Made by a program: the position numbers and the translations under genes. Source: Glaciecola flavus (GTDB lineage: Bacteria; Pseudomonadota; Gammaproteobacteria; Enterobacterales; Alteromonadaceae). From it: 64,000 bases of DNA. Position 1 is the stretch's first letter. Each line of letters opens with the position of its first letter. The notes under the pieces are model-generated. The model had not been told where the DNA came from. It saw nothing but the letters and a program-made list of their open reading frames with translations, and did no database searches. The stretch spans positions 186,001-250,000 of the forward strand of contig NZ_JBHRSW010000014.1 of the NCBI RefSeq assembly GCF_042646125.1, written 5' to 3'. Of the stretch, positions 35,417 to 45,226 are shown piece after piece.

Positions 35417-36925
35417 ATGTCAGACAAAGCAGAAATCCAAGCTCTACCCCTTGATATCATTATGAACACGGTCCTTGACGGCTTGATTACCATCGATAGC
35501 CAAGGGCAGATTCATAGTTTCAATAATGCTGCGCAGCGCATTTTTCAATACTCCGAAGATGAGGTCGTGGGCAAAAACGTAAAAATGTTGATGCCTGATC
35601 CATATCACAGTGAACACGATCAATATTTACACAATTATTTAAGCACTAAAGAAAAGAAAATAATCGGTATCGGCAGAGAGGTAAAAGCCAAACGCAAAGA
35701 TGGGTCGATCTTTCCTATCGAGCTGGGTGTCAATCAAATGGATGTAAACGGCCAAGTCATGTTTATTGGCACAATCAAGGATATATCTGATAGAAAACGA
35801 GCTGAACAAGAAATACAAAACGAGAAAAAGCAACTGCTAGCGATCTTCAATACCGTACTTGATGGGCTGATAACCATTGATCAGTATGGACATATTCAAA
35901 GCTTTAACCCAGCCGCTGAAAAAATATTCGGTTATGCTGCACAAGAAGTCATGGGTCAAAATGTAAGGATACTGATGCCTAACCCTTTTCATGACGAACA
36001 CGATACGTATTTGGAAAATTATCGGCGTACAGGTGATAAAAAAATCATTGGTATTGGGCGAGAAGTCGAAGCGAAACGTAAAGACGGTAGTGTATTTCCA
36101 ATTGAGTTAGGTGTTGCTGCAATGGACAATGAAGGTTTGCCTTTGTTTGTGGGCACAATCAGAGATATCACGCAGCGTGTGGAATCCGAAAAGGCCATTA
36201 ATTCATACATTGAGGCACTCACTCGCAGTAATCAAGAGCTCGATGATTTTGCGTACATCGCTTCTCATGATCTAAAGGAGCCGTTACGGGGGTTAAGCAA
36301 TAACGCCTTATTTTTACAAGAAGACTATGAAGAACTATTAGGCGAAGACGGCAAACGACGCGTTAACCGTATGAAATATTTGTGTGGCAGGCTGGAGCGT
36401 TTGGTTGATGACCTACTCTATTTTTCAAGGCTTGGACGCCAAGACCTTGCTATTCAAGAATGTGATGTAAACACGATTATCCATGATATTACTACAATGA
36501 TGGAGAACAGTCTCAGTTTGGACAATGCAAAAATCCTTATACCATCGAAATTACCTCGTGTGGTTTGTGATGTACCCCGGATCACCGAAGTATTTCGCAA
36601 CTTAATCACTAATGCGTTAAAGTACAACGATAAAGCAGAAAAACTGATTGAGATTGGTTGCATAAATCCGCAAGCAGCGTCAAATGAAGAGGAGCCTTTG
36701 ACATTTTATGTAAAGGACAACGGTATCGGCATTGACGAGGTGTTTTTTGATGACGTTTTTCGCATATTTAAACGCCTAAATGACGAGGACGATAGCGTCA
36801 AAGGCACGGGAGTTGGACTCACCTTCGTCAAAAAAATTATACAGCGTCATGGCGGAAAGATCTGGATAGAATCTCAAAAGCATCACGGCGCTACTTTTTT
36901 CTTTACACTAAAACACAATGGGTGA
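35417..36925 (+). CDS. Histidine kinase with tandem FixL-type PAS domains
   Basis: 502 residues, soluble. PAS1 (about 8-125) and PAS2 (about 138-252) are close copies of each other. Both retain the two residues that in Bradyrhizobium FixL bind heme and sense oxygen: the proximal His (H67 in HSEHDQYL, H195 in HDEHDTYL) and the distal Arg exactly 20 residues on (R87 and R215, both in IIGIGREV). The kinase part has H284 (YIASHDLKEPLRG), N box FRNLITNALKYND and G boxes KDNGIGIDEVF and KGTGVGLTFV. It overlaps the single-domain receiver gene by 8 nt. I infer an oxygen or redox sensor; heme binding is not proven, as some PAS domains of this family lack heme. Confidence 0.85.
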   Translation: MSDKAEIQALPLDIIMNTVLDGLITIDSQGQIHSFNNAAQRIFQYSEDEVVGKNVKMLMPDPYHSEHDQYLHNYLSTKEKKIIGIGREVKAKRKDGSIFPIELGVNQMDVNGQVMFIGTIKDISDRKRAEQEIQNEKKQLLAIFNTVLDGLITIDQYGHIQSFNPAAEKIFGYAAQEVMGQNVRILMPNPFHDEHDTYLENYRRTGDKKIIGIGREVEAKRKDGSVFPIELGVAAMDNEGLPLFVGTIRDITQRVESEKAINSYIEALTRSNQELDDFAYIASHDLKEPLRGLSNNALFLQEDYEELLGEDGKRRVNRMKYLCGRLERLVDDLLYFSRLGRQDLAIQECDVNTIIHDITTMMENSLSLDNAKILIPSKLPRVVCDVPRITEVFRNLITNALKYNDKAEKLIEIGCINPQAASNEEEPLTFYVKDNGIGIDEVFFDDVFRIFKRLNDEDDSVKGTGVGLTFVKKIIQRHGGKIWIESQKHHGATFFFTLKHNG

Positions 36926-37376
36926 ATACATGAATAGTATGTCGCACTTACTGTTGGTAGAAGACAATCAAGACGATTACGAGGCAGTGGTAAGAAGTTT
37001 AAAAAAGAACCATTTTATGAACCCCGTCAAATGGTGTAAAAATGGTCAGGACGCATTAGATTACATATACAAAAATAACGCATATAACGATAATACCGAT
37101 GCAAGCTTACCTGATTTGATACTGCTCGACTTGAATATGCCAGGTATCGATGGTCGTCATGTATTACAACAACTAAAAAGTGACAAAAATACTCGCTCGA
37201 TTCCGGTTGTAGTACTCACCACATCAAACGACGCAAAAGATATCGAAAAATGCTATGACCTTGGCGCGAGTACTTATATTCAAAAGCCGGTTGACTTTGA
37301 AGGTTTAACCCAAGCAATCAGAACCATGAAAGACTACTGGTTTGGCGTGGCTATTTTACCCAGAAAAGACTTATGA
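36918..37376 (+). CDS. Single-domain response regulator, Rcp1-like
   Basis: 152 residues, a CheY-like receiver without output domain, of the Rcp1 type that partners phytochrome-like kinases. Acid pocket LLVEDNQDD, phosphoacceptor in LILLDLNMPGIDG, then VVVLTTSNDAKD and IQKPVDF; the C-terminus DYWFGVAILPRKDL is typical of this class. The start overlaps the PAS kinase stop; an ATG at 36930 is a possible alternative. Almost certainly the partner of the tandem-PAS kinase. Confidence 0.88.
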   Translation: MGEYMNSMSHLLLVEDNQDDYEAVVRSLKKNHFMNPVKWCKNGQDALDYIYKNNAYNDNTDASLPDLILLDLNMPGIDGRHVLQQLKSDKNTRSIPVVVLTTSNDAKDIEKCYDLGASTYIQKPVDFEGLTQAIRTMKDYWFGVAILPRKDL

Positions 37377-37436
37377 TAATCAACCATATATTCAATACTC
37401 ACCCAGCCTAATTTAGTATTTCGGACGCGACGCTTT

Positions 37437-40400
37437 ATGCCCACATACGATATTTTGATGATCGACGACAATGTTGACGATGTTGATTTGTGTCAGCGTA
37501 AGTTGCTCACTGAGCAAAGCCAAAGTAAATCTGCCAATGACACCTTCAATATTACGCATGTCAGTAGTGGTAAACAGGGCATGGAAAACTTGGCACAAGC
37601 CAAGCCATATTGCGTATTATTGGACTACTCGTTGCCTGGCAAAGATGGCTTTACGTTATTGCGGGAGATCCGGCAAATTTACCCACTTGTCCCTATTATT
37701 GTGCTAACAGGTCAAGGCAACGAAAAACTAGCGGTAGAGATACTAAAAGGTGGCGCGCAAGATTACCTAGTAAAATCTGAGATTAATAACATTGATTTGG
37801 CGGCAAGTATTCATCATGCTGTTGCGTCTGTTGAGCAACCAAATAACCTACTCACTAAGGATGAAAAAGATATTCGGCTATTGATTGTTGATGACAATAT
37901 TGACGATCGAGAGTTAGTGATCCGCTCAGTAAAAAAAATAAAACACAAACAATATCATTGTTTTGAGTTGGACTCAGGCAGTCAAATAATAGAAACCATT
38001 CGTACACTTGAGCCAGCATGCATATTGCTCGACTATTCTCTTCCGGGCGAAAATGGTTTGGTTGTACTCAAAAAGCTACATGAGCAATACCCGCAAATTC
38101 CCGTTATTCTATTTAGTGGTCAAGGCAATGAAGTCATAGCTGCAGAAGCCATTAAGGCAGGTGCCTTCAATTATCTGGTAAAACGAGAAATCAACTCTGA
38201 AAGCTTAGACACCGCCATAAGCCAAGGCATAGAAAAGAAGCACTTAGAGTCTTTGGTAAAAGAAAAGACCTTGGAGATTCGTCGCTATCAATACGAAGCG
38301 CTCACCAAAAAACAACGTTATGACAGAGTCGTTCAAGCTACAGGTATCATCGTTTGGGAATACGACTTGATAGACGAACACCTATATGTGGACAAACAAA
38401 TACAAGCGCTATTGGGCGATTCTTTAGATGAACGGACTAGTGGATTAGATAAGTTATGGCAGCGTGTCCACCCTGAAGATCAAAATAAGGTCGCGTCGCA
38501 TTGGCAACACTACATTGACGCTAAGAGCAATGAACTAGATTTGGTTTATCGCTTGCGTCGCCTTGATGGCTCTTGGTGTTGGATACATGAGAGTGGCAAA
38601 ACTGCAACACGCACGGAGGATGGTAAGCCAAAAACAATTACAGGGGTTTATCAAGATGTAAGCGAAAAAATGCGTGAAGAAGACATGCTAAATTGCTTAT
38701 ACAAAGCCACGGTAAACAATGACTTAAGCCTGAACGACAAAGTGGCGGATATATTGAAAAAAGGGCTGGATTACTTTGGCTTGCAAGTGGCGAGTATTAG
38801 TATCCTGAATCAAGGTGAATGCGCCATTTCACATTATCAGTCAAACATATCTGTTGACCTAAATGAAGTCTTATCGCTTTCAACATACTTTAGTTCCAAG
38901 GCATTCAATGCACATGAAGTCTACGTTGATAATCATATTGAATTTAACTCATCAATTGATGAAAACAGTGACATCTGCAAAAGAACAAAGGTGTACCTAG
39001 GAACAACAATTTACCTAAATCAACAAGCCTATGGCACACTAAATTTTTATGGTTTTAACGGAACAAAAAATGAAGTATCGGTGCGGAACAAAACAGTGCT
39101 TAGCTTATTGGCACAATGGATTTCTAGCGAATTTTCACGCGCCGAAAATATCAAGCGTATCGAAGAGTCAAAGCAGTTTTTGCAACTTATGCAAGAAGCC
39201 ATTCCCGACATGTTCTTTGTTAAAGATGAGCAATTTAGAATAGTGCGCGCTAACGATGCTTTTTTACGTGTATATCCCGAATCTGTGAGAGATTCCGTCA
39301 TCGGCACCACCACTTTAGAGGCTTATGACGAAGAAGAAGCCGCTGAGTTTTTGGCTCACGACAAGCAGGCACTGCGCGAAGGATATTCGGAAACTGAAGA
39401 AGCCATATTATTTCCGGATGGTAAAAAACGTATTCTACATACTAAAAAAACGCGCTTTCAAAATAGTGCGGGCGATCCGTTTATCTTGGGTATTAGCCGA
39501 GATGTTACGGCTATCCGACGCACTGAGGCAGACCACAAAGAGTTACACGATGCCTTAGAAAACACCGTCGAAGGCGTGTCTCGTATAGATACACAGGGTC
39601 GTTATACTTTTGTTAATGAAGCTTATGCCAGTGCATGTGGATATAAACCAGAAGAGTTAGTTGGCAAAAATTGGTCAATAACAGTTGATGAATCCGAACA
39701 TGCCATGATGGCAACAGCCTACGAAGAAATGCTAAAAGATGGCAAAGTAACGAGAGAAACAAAAGGAATTCGCAAAGATGGCAGTCGCTTTTATAAAGCG
39801 GTCACGATGATCAGCTGCTTTGATGACGCCGGTATTTTTATTGGTCACCACTGCTTTATGAACGATATTTCAGAACGTAAGTTGGCACAAGAAGAATTGA
39901 TACGTTCAAACGCTGAATTAGAGCGTTTTGCTTATGTGGCATCGCACGACTTGCAAGAGCCTTTACGCATGGTCATCAACTTTACGAAGTTACTCGAAAA
40001 ATACTATGGTGACAAACTCGATGATCGCGCATTTAAATATATCGAATACGCCACCAATGGCGCCGTACGAATGCAACAGTTGGTGAAAGATCTGCTCGAA
40101 TATGCACGATTGGGCAACCAAGCCGAAACATTTAGTGCAATTGACTTGAACAAAATGGCTGAATCAGTCATGGAAAATTTATCCACCAGTATTGAAGCTG
40201 CAGGGGCAAGTGTGGAATGGGATAACTTACCTATAGTAAACGCTGATCCATCGAGTATATGTTCCGTGTTTCAAAACTTGGTTGGCAATGCCATAAAATA
40301 CCGAAAATCAGAGGTAAATCCGATTATAAAAGTGAAAGTAAAATCTGAAGCCGAGCAATGGGTATTTGCGGTCATTGACAATGGCATCGGTATGAAACAG

Positions 40401-40589
40401 CAATATTGTGAAAAGATTTTTGAACCTTTTAAGCGTTTACATCGAAAAGAAGAATATTCTGGTACGGGTATGGGATTAGCCATTTGCCGTAAAACCATTG
40501 AACAGATGGATGGTAAAATTTGGGCTATCTCTGAGCTTGAAAAAGGTAGCCGCTTTTATTTTAGTTTGCCAAAATCACCTAATGTGTAG
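37437..40589 (+). CDS. Multi-sensor histidine kinase (REC-REC-PAS-GAF-PAS-PAS-HisKA-HATPase)
   Basis: 1050 residues, soluble. Two N-terminal receiver domains (about 4-130 and 142-268), each with VLLDYSLPG or ILLDYSLPG around the acceptor Asp. Then a PAS domain (about 295-415, WEYDLIDEHLYVD), a GAF-like domain (about 425-575), a PAS domain (about 585-690) and another PAS (about 700-815, GYKPEELVGKNWS). The kinase has VASHDLQEPLRMVINF, VGNAIKYRKSEV and NGIGMKQQY. Receivers at the N-terminus mean it is itself a phosphorelay target. It is followed by its own Rcp1-like receiver gene. Confidence 0.88.
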   Translation: MPTYDILMIDDNVDDVDLCQRKLLTEQSQSKSANDTFNITHVSSGKQGMENLAQAKPYCVLLDYSLPGKDGFTLLREIRQIYPLVPIIVLTGQGNEKLAVEILKGGAQDYLVKSEINNIDLAASIHHAVASVEQPNNLLTKDEKDIRLLIVDDNIDDRELVIRSVKKIKHKQYHCFELDSGSQIIETIRTLEPACILLDYSLPGENGLVVLKKLHEQYPQIPVILFSGQGNEVIAAEAIKAGAFNYLVKREINSESLDTAISQGIEKKHLESLVKEKTLEIRRYQYEALTKKQRYDRVVQATGIIVWEYDLIDEHLYVDKQIQALLGDSLDERTSGLDKLWQRVHPEDQNKVASHWQHYIDAKSNELDLVYRLRRLDGSWCWIHESGKTATRTEDGKPKTITGVYQDVSEKMREEDMLNCLYKATVNNDLSLNDKVADILKKGLDYFGLQVASISILNQGECAISHYQSNISVDLNEVLSLSTYFSSKAFNAHEVYVDNHIEFNSSIDENSDICKRTKVYLGTTIYLNQQAYGTLNFYGFNGTKNEVSVRNKTVLSLLAQWISSEFSRAENIKRIEESKQFLQLMQEAIPDMFFVKDEQFRIVRANDAFLRVYPESVRDSVIGTTTLEAYDEEEAAEFLAHDKQALREGYSETEEAILFPDGKKRILHTKKTRFQNSAGDPFILGISRDVTAIRRTEADHKELHDALENTVEGVSRIDTQGRYTFVNEAYASACGYKPEELVGKNWSITVDESEHAMMATAYEEMLKDGKVTRETKGIRKDGSRFYKAVTMISCFDDAGIFIGHHCFMNDISERKLAQEELIRSNAELERFAYVASHDLQEPLRMVINFTKLLEKYYGDKLDDRAFKYIEYATNGAVRMQQLVKDLLEYARLGNQAETFSAIDLNKMAESVMENLSTSIEAAGASVEWDNLPIVNADPSSICSVFQNLVGNAIKYRKSEVNPIIKVKVKSEAEQWVFAVIDNGIGMKQQYCEKIFEPFKRLHRKEEYSGTGMGLAICRKTIEQMDGKIWAISELEKGSRFYFSLPKSPNV

Positions 40590-40625
40590 TATTACTATCA
40601 TGCCTATTTAAACAAGTTGAGAACT

Positions 40626-41069
40626 ATGTCAGCAATTAGACCAATAGAAATACTCTTAGTAGAAGATAACCCCGGTGATGTAATGCTGACTGAGGAAGCA
40701 TTTTCTGCTGCAAAAATTTCGAATACGCTAAACGTGGTGAGAGATGGAGAAGAGGCCTTAGCCTACTTAAATAAGGAAGCAGGTTTTGAAGATGTTGTGT
40801 TGCCTGATCTGATTTTGTTGGATTTAAATTTACCCAAAATAGATGGGCGCGAAGTACTCGACAAAATAAAAACAAGTGAAAAACTTAAGCGCATTCCAGT
40901 CGTAGTATTAACCAGTTCAGAAGCCGAGCAAGATGTAGTAAAAACCTACGACCTCCATGCCAATAGTTACGTCGTTAAGCCGCTCGACCTCGATCAGTTT
41001 ATCAATGTTGTTAGTGTAGTCGAAAACTTTTGGTTTTCGGTGGTTACCTTACCCAACACACAATCGTAG
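40626..41069 (+). CDS. Single-domain response regulator, Rcp1-like
   Basis: 147 residues from the ATG at 40626 (a TTG three codons earlier is possible). Receiver motifs ILLVEDNPGDVML, LILLDLNLPKIDGREV, VVVLTSSEAEQD and YVVKPLDLDQF. No output domain. It follows the multi-sensor kinase by about 36 nt and probably receives its phosphate. Its C-terminus VENFWFSVVTLPN is again of the Rcp1 type. Confidence 0.88.
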   Translation: MSAIRPIEILLVEDNPGDVMLTEEAFSAAKISNTLNVVRDGEEALAYLNKEAGFEDVVLPDLILLDLNLPKIDGREVLDKIKTSEKLKRIPVVVLTSSEAEQDVVKTYDLHANSYVVKPLDLDQFINVVSVVENFWFSVVTLPNTQS

Positions 41070-41086
41070 TCGTTTGGCGTAAGCAT

Positions 41087-42778
41087 TTAAAAAAGTTTTT
41101 CGATGTCTGTAGGTTCTGAGGGTTTTGCCAATAGATACCCCTGTGCTCTGTCTATATTCAATTTTGCGCAGGTCTGCAATTGCGCTTCTGTTTCAACGCC
41201 CTCCGCGACAACAGTAAAATCCATACTAGCCAGCATTAGCGACAACCCTTTTAACAAACCATACTGCTTTCCTTCATTTGCATCAGCCAACTGTAAACTC
41301 TTGTCGAGTTTTACGATATGAATAGGAAAGTGCAACAAATGCGAAACAGAGGAATACCCCATACCAAAATCATCCAAGGCTATCCTAAAACCGAGGTCAC
41401 TTAGAGCTTTCAAGGACTGTGATATTTTTTCATTGTCTTTAATTAAGGCTGTTTCGGTGATTTCTAGTATAACGTCACGATTAGAGATCTTGGCTAAGTC
41501 AGCGACCTTTACAATGTAGCTAACGAGTTCTGGATCACTTAATTGAACGGGTGAGATATTTATCGATATGCTCAGTTCTTTTTTATGCTCTCGTTTCCAA
41601 TGTGCGACCTGCTCAATCGCTGTTTTTATAATCCAACGCCCTAAGTCAAGAATTAAACGTGATTCTTCGGCAATGGGTATAAACTCGTCAGGCGTGTAAG
41701 CCCCATGAGCAGCGGGCCATCTAATTAAGGCTTCAAAACCTATTATAGCTCTCGTTTCAGTACTAAATATTGCTTGGTACACCAAACGAAAGCTAGCGTG
41801 TTCCATAATGTTACGCATGGCATTTTGAATATCGAAACGGCGATTGAACTCCTCTTGGTAGTGCAACTCGTAAAAACAAACTTGATTTTTGCCCTTTTGC
41901 TTGGCTCGGTACATCGCAATATCTGCGCATTTAAGTAAACCTTGCGACTCGTTTGCATCCGCAGGGCAAAGTGCAGCACCGATGCTGATGCCGCATCTTA
42001 CTTCTCGTCCTTCGACCATAAATGGAGCGTTGAAGGCTTTCTTAATGCGGTTGGCAACGATGGTAATCACACTGATCGACGATATGTTGCTCAAGGTGAT
42101 CGCAAACTCGTCACCACCTATCCGGGCAAAGCCCTCATTATTTCGCAAACACATCGAAACGCGGCGCACCGCTTCTTTTAAGACCTGATCGCCTGCGCTA
42201 TGGCCTAAGGTATCATTGATATCTTTAAAATCATCTAAATCTAAAGCAAGCAGCGCCACACTTGCGCCTGTGCGCTGATTGTTGGCAATCACGACTTTTA
42301 TACTTTCTTCAAAATGATAGCGGTTAGATAAGCCGGTTAATGGATCCTTTTCTGCCAACTCCTTCACTTGCAAATAACTTTGGTGCATTCTTTGTTCTAT
42401 TTCAAAGCGTTTTTGCGCGTGAAGTAGCGCCTTTTCTAGCTTGCCTCGAGTGATATCTTCTTTAGAAATAAAATCTTGCGCCCCTGCTTCAATGCATTCC
42501 AAGGCGAGACTATCGTCATCTTCACCACTCGTCATCACGATGGCAGTGCCGCCCAAGCGAGGTTTTGAACGGATTTCAATAACAAGTTCAATACCATCTG
42601 CGCCTGGCATTCGGTAATCCAAAACAATAACATCAAAGCGCTGTTGCTCGATTAAGGCCAAGGCTGACTCTACCGAGGTGGCTTCCGAGATATCGTACCC
42701 GCCCTTACCTGCTTCATCTAATGAAATACGAAGCATCTCTCTGTCAATACTGTCATCGTCTACTACGAGTATTTGCAT
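41087..42778 (-). CDS. Response regulator with GGDEF and EAL domains
   Basis: 563 residues from the ATG at 42778 (MQILVVDDDSIDREML), chosen for the AAGGGC ribosome site and the natural receiver N-terminus; the frame is open 19 codons further. Receiver with VIVLDYRMPGADG; GGDEF intact (RIGGDEFAITL); EAL intact (GFEALIRW, SINISPVQLS, LEITETAL, ALDDFGMGYSS, VVAEGVET). A c-di-GMP enzyme on minus strand downstream of the kinase/receiver/binding-protein genes, and possibly the output of that pathway. Confidence 0.92.
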   Translation of the reverse strand: MQILVVDDDSIDREMLRISLDEAGKGGYDISEATSVESALALIEQQRFDVIVLDYRMPGADGIELVIEIRSKPRLGGTAIVMTSGEDDDSLALECIEAGAQDFISKEDITRGKLEKALLHAQKRFEIEQRMHQSYLQVKELAEKDPLTGLSNRYHFEESIKVVIANNQRTGASVALLALDLDDFKDINDTLGHSAGDQVLKEAVRRVSMCLRNNEGFARIGGDEFAITLSNISSISVITIVANRIKKAFNAPFMVEGREVRCGISIGAALCPADANESQGLLKCADIAMYRAKQKGKNQVCFYELHYQEEFNRRFDIQNAMRNIMEHASFRLVYQAIFSTETRAIIGFEALIRWPAAHGAYTPDEFIPIAEESRLILDLGRWIIKTAIEQVAHWKREHKKELSISINISPVQLSDPELVSYIVKVADLAKISNRDVILEITETALIKDNEKISQSLKALSDLGFRIALDDFGMGYSSVSHLLHFPIHIVKLDKSLQLADANEGKQYGLLKGLSLMLASMDFTVVAEGVETEAQLQTCAKLNIDRAQGYLLAKPSEPTDIEKLF

Positions 42779-42869
42779 GCATGCCCTTAAATTTGCTTGA
42801 TTATTGTAGCGCAAGGTAAACTTGATTATGTGCAAAATGTAAACTTAAGTCTAGGTAATCATTTGTGCG

Positions 42870-44774
42870 CTACAACATTTTCTCCCAAGTAAATGTAAAT
42901 CTTGCGCCCCGCTCATCGTCAATCGGTGACTGCAAATGAATATCACCCTTATGATGTTCAATGAGCTTCTTGATGATTGACAGCCCCATGCCCGAACCCT
43001 CAACTTTATCTTTGGGTTGCAGGGTTTCAAAGGGCTTAAAGATCCTTTCCTGAAAGCGTGCTGGCACACCAGGTCCATCGTCAACAACAGAAATTTCATA
43101 ATGTGACTGGCTCTCTGAGAGAGTTATTTCAATCGCACCTTGGTCGCAATCGTGATGCTTAATAGCATTGTCTATGAGATTTCGGATGACTGTTGTAAAC
43201 GCGATTTGGTTGATTCTTATTTTTGCCACTTGAGTATCTATCGTAAATTCAAAGCTTGTCGGCACGTTAAGTAAATCAATACACTCGTCTACTAAAGCTT
43301 TAAACTCTACTTCGACAATATTGGTTTCGGGGCGTTCTGCGCGTACATACTCAGACAAAGACGCAACGAGTTGATCGATGCGTTTAACTCGGGTTTTTAC
43401 CCTCGCATTGTGTCGCTTTGCACTCGCTATTTCATTGTTGTCTAAATCTTCTTCAATCATGTGCGCGAGCACTTCAATTCCTCTCAGAGGCGTGCGTAAG
43501 TCATGAGAAGACACGCGAATAAACATATTCAAGTTTTTATTGAGCTGAGTCAATTGGCTGTTTGCATTGAGTAGTTCGTCTTCTCGATGACGCAATTGTT
43601 CTGCATTTTGTTGAAAAATCAGTAAGGCTTGCTTTATCTCTTGGAGTTCTGTTGAATCATGCGAAAATTGTAGTGTTTTCACTTCATCCCTACTTAATTT
43701 CACTATGTCTTGCGCCATATCTTGTAATGGCTGAATAATACGACGAGGAATAACCACGCGATTGATATACGCAACAAAAAGCAGCGTCACGACGGTTATC
43801 ATGATAACAATAGCGAAATACAAATGTGTAAAGGAGAGTAAAGAACTGAGAGCAACACTATCCTGCTCCGCACGAGCAGACAATATAGGCGTCAACTCTG
43901 CAGAAACTTCATTGATTGTGCGTTCTATGCTTTCAGCTCCGGCGACCACCTTTATATTAGTCTCACTTTGCTTAATAATACGCTCAAAATAGTTGCCGTT
44001 TGACAGCGCTAAGCTATACACATCGCGTATAGCCAAATGCAAAGTATCGGGTGTATCAATATCGATGTTACTCAAACTAAACGTTATATTACGAAAAATG
44101 GTGTTAAATTCCTCTTGTACTTGTTCAAGTACTAGAGGCTTATCTTCATTGTTAGTGTTGAGTACGATTGTTGATAACAATTCTAAGTCAGAAATAATGT
44201 CATTGATAAAGCCCATTCTCGTTAGGTTTTGTTTGAGCTCGTTTTCTTTATTCGTTTTAAATAAAACAAGTTCAACATCGACAGCTAGTAAACGCATTTC
44301 TTGAATAGCAATGCTAAGTGCGTCCAATAATCTTGTATTTAGCGGGACTAGTTTTACTGTCTGCTGCAAACTAGCTGTTTTAAGATTGATATAGTCATCA
44401 ATAGATTGCTTTAAATTAGCGACTAAGGTCGATATGCTGTTTTGCTGTTCATCAGGCGTGTCGATATCGGAAAAATTTTCGTCGATTTGCTGCAATGACT
44501 GGTTTATTTGTTGTTTGAGTATATCTAACTTATCGATTTCGGTGACGCTACTGATGCGTGGTATTAAGGTTGAAAGTAAAACCGTGTTTGCGCCAATCGA
44601 CGCCACTCTGTTTACTGATGGGACGGTATATTCTACCGTTTTTTCCACCGATAAATACAGGCGAGAGAAGATAAAACCGCTAAGCAGTGTGACGCCTAAA
44701 ATCACGCCACTTAAACTTAAAAATACGCGATTAAAAAATTGAAAAAAGCTTTTTTGCTTAGGCTTTTTATTCAT
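42870..44774 (-). CDS. Membrane histidine kinase with periplasmic helical sensor and HAMP
   Basis: 634 residues. TM1 about 18-38 and TM2 about 320-342 enclose a roughly 280-residue helical periplasmic domain, of the kind seen in TorS-like sensors that read a binding protein. A HAMP-like linker follows (RRIIQPLQDMAQDIVKL), then a coiled coil, HisKA (VSSHDLRTPLRGIEVL) and HATPase (VIRNLIDNAIKHHDCD, DDGPGVPARF, GSGMGLSIIKKL). Its start is 5 nt after the receiver gene ends. The upstream solute-binding protein gene overlaps that receiver gene, so a three-gene sensing operon is likely. Confidence 0.9.
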   Translation of the reverse strand: MNKKPKQKSFFQFFNRVFLSLSGVILGVTLLSGFIFSRLYLSVEKTVEYTVPSVNRVASIGANTVLLSTLIPRISSVTEIDKLDILKQQINQSLQQIDENFSDIDTPDEQQNSISTLVANLKQSIDDYINLKTASLQQTVKLVPLNTRLLDALSIAIQEMRLLAVDVELVLFKTNKENELKQNLTRMGFINDIISDLELLSTIVLNTNNEDKPLVLEQVQEEFNTIFRNITFSLSNIDIDTPDTLHLAIRDVYSLALSNGNYFERIIKQSETNIKVVAGAESIERTINEVSAELTPILSARAEQDSVALSSLLSFTHLYFAIVIMITVVTLLFVAYINRVVIPRRIIQPLQDMAQDIVKLSRDEVKTLQFSHDSTELQEIKQALLIFQQNAEQLRHREDELLNANSQLTQLNKNLNMFIRVSSHDLRTPLRGIEVLAHMIEEDLDNNEIASAKRHNARVKTRVKRIDQLVASLSEYVRAERPETNIVEVEFKALVDECIDLLNVPTSFEFTIDTQVAKIRINQIAFTTVIRNLIDNAIKHHDCDQGAIEITLSESQSHYEISVVDDGPGVPARFQERIFKPFETLQPKDKVEGSGMGLSIIKKLIEHHKGDIHLQSPIDDERGARFTFTWEKML

Positions 44775-44779
44775 GAAAT

Positions 44780-45226
44780 TTAGGCGTCAGGTAGCACAAT
44801 AGCGTGAAAATATTGATCCAGCATACGCACTGATTTTAAGAAATTTTCGCCTAGATTCGACTTAACCATGTAACCCGCAACGTTTAGATTGTATGCCTCA
44901 TACATGTCTTGTTCATCTTCCGAGGTAGTCATAAAAAATACAACGGTGTCTTTTAGCTCAGGATCTTGACGAATTTCACTTAAGCATTCTATGCCATTCA
45001 TACGCGGCATATTGATGTCCATCACTAGCAAATAAGGTTTGCTTATTTGTATGTCGGGATGTTGTCCCCTGAGCACAGATAAGGCCTCTTCCCCATCCGT
45101 AACATTGTAGAAGGGATTGAGAATATGTTCTTTCTTCAAAGTTCGTTTAAATACTTCAACATCCAGCTCATCATCTTCCACCATCAAAATAGTTACAAGA
45201 TTTTCTGGCACAACTTTATCAATCAT
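44780..45226 (-). CDS. Single-domain response regulator
   Basis: 148 residues. Receiver motifs ILMVEDDELDVEVF, LLVMDINMPRMNGIE, VVFFMTTSEDEQD and YMVKSNLGENF, where the usual K-P is K-S. No output domain. It overlaps the solute-binding protein gene by 8 nt at its start and is followed closely by the membrane kinase, its likely partner. Confidence 0.88.
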   Translation of the reverse strand: MIDKVVPENLVTILMVEDDELDVEVFKRTLKKEHILNPFYNVTDGEEALSVLRGQHPDIQISKPYLLVMDINMPRMNGIECLSEIRQDPELKDTVVFFMTTSEDEQDMYEAYNLNVAGYMVKSNLGENFLKSVRMLDQYFHAIVLPDA

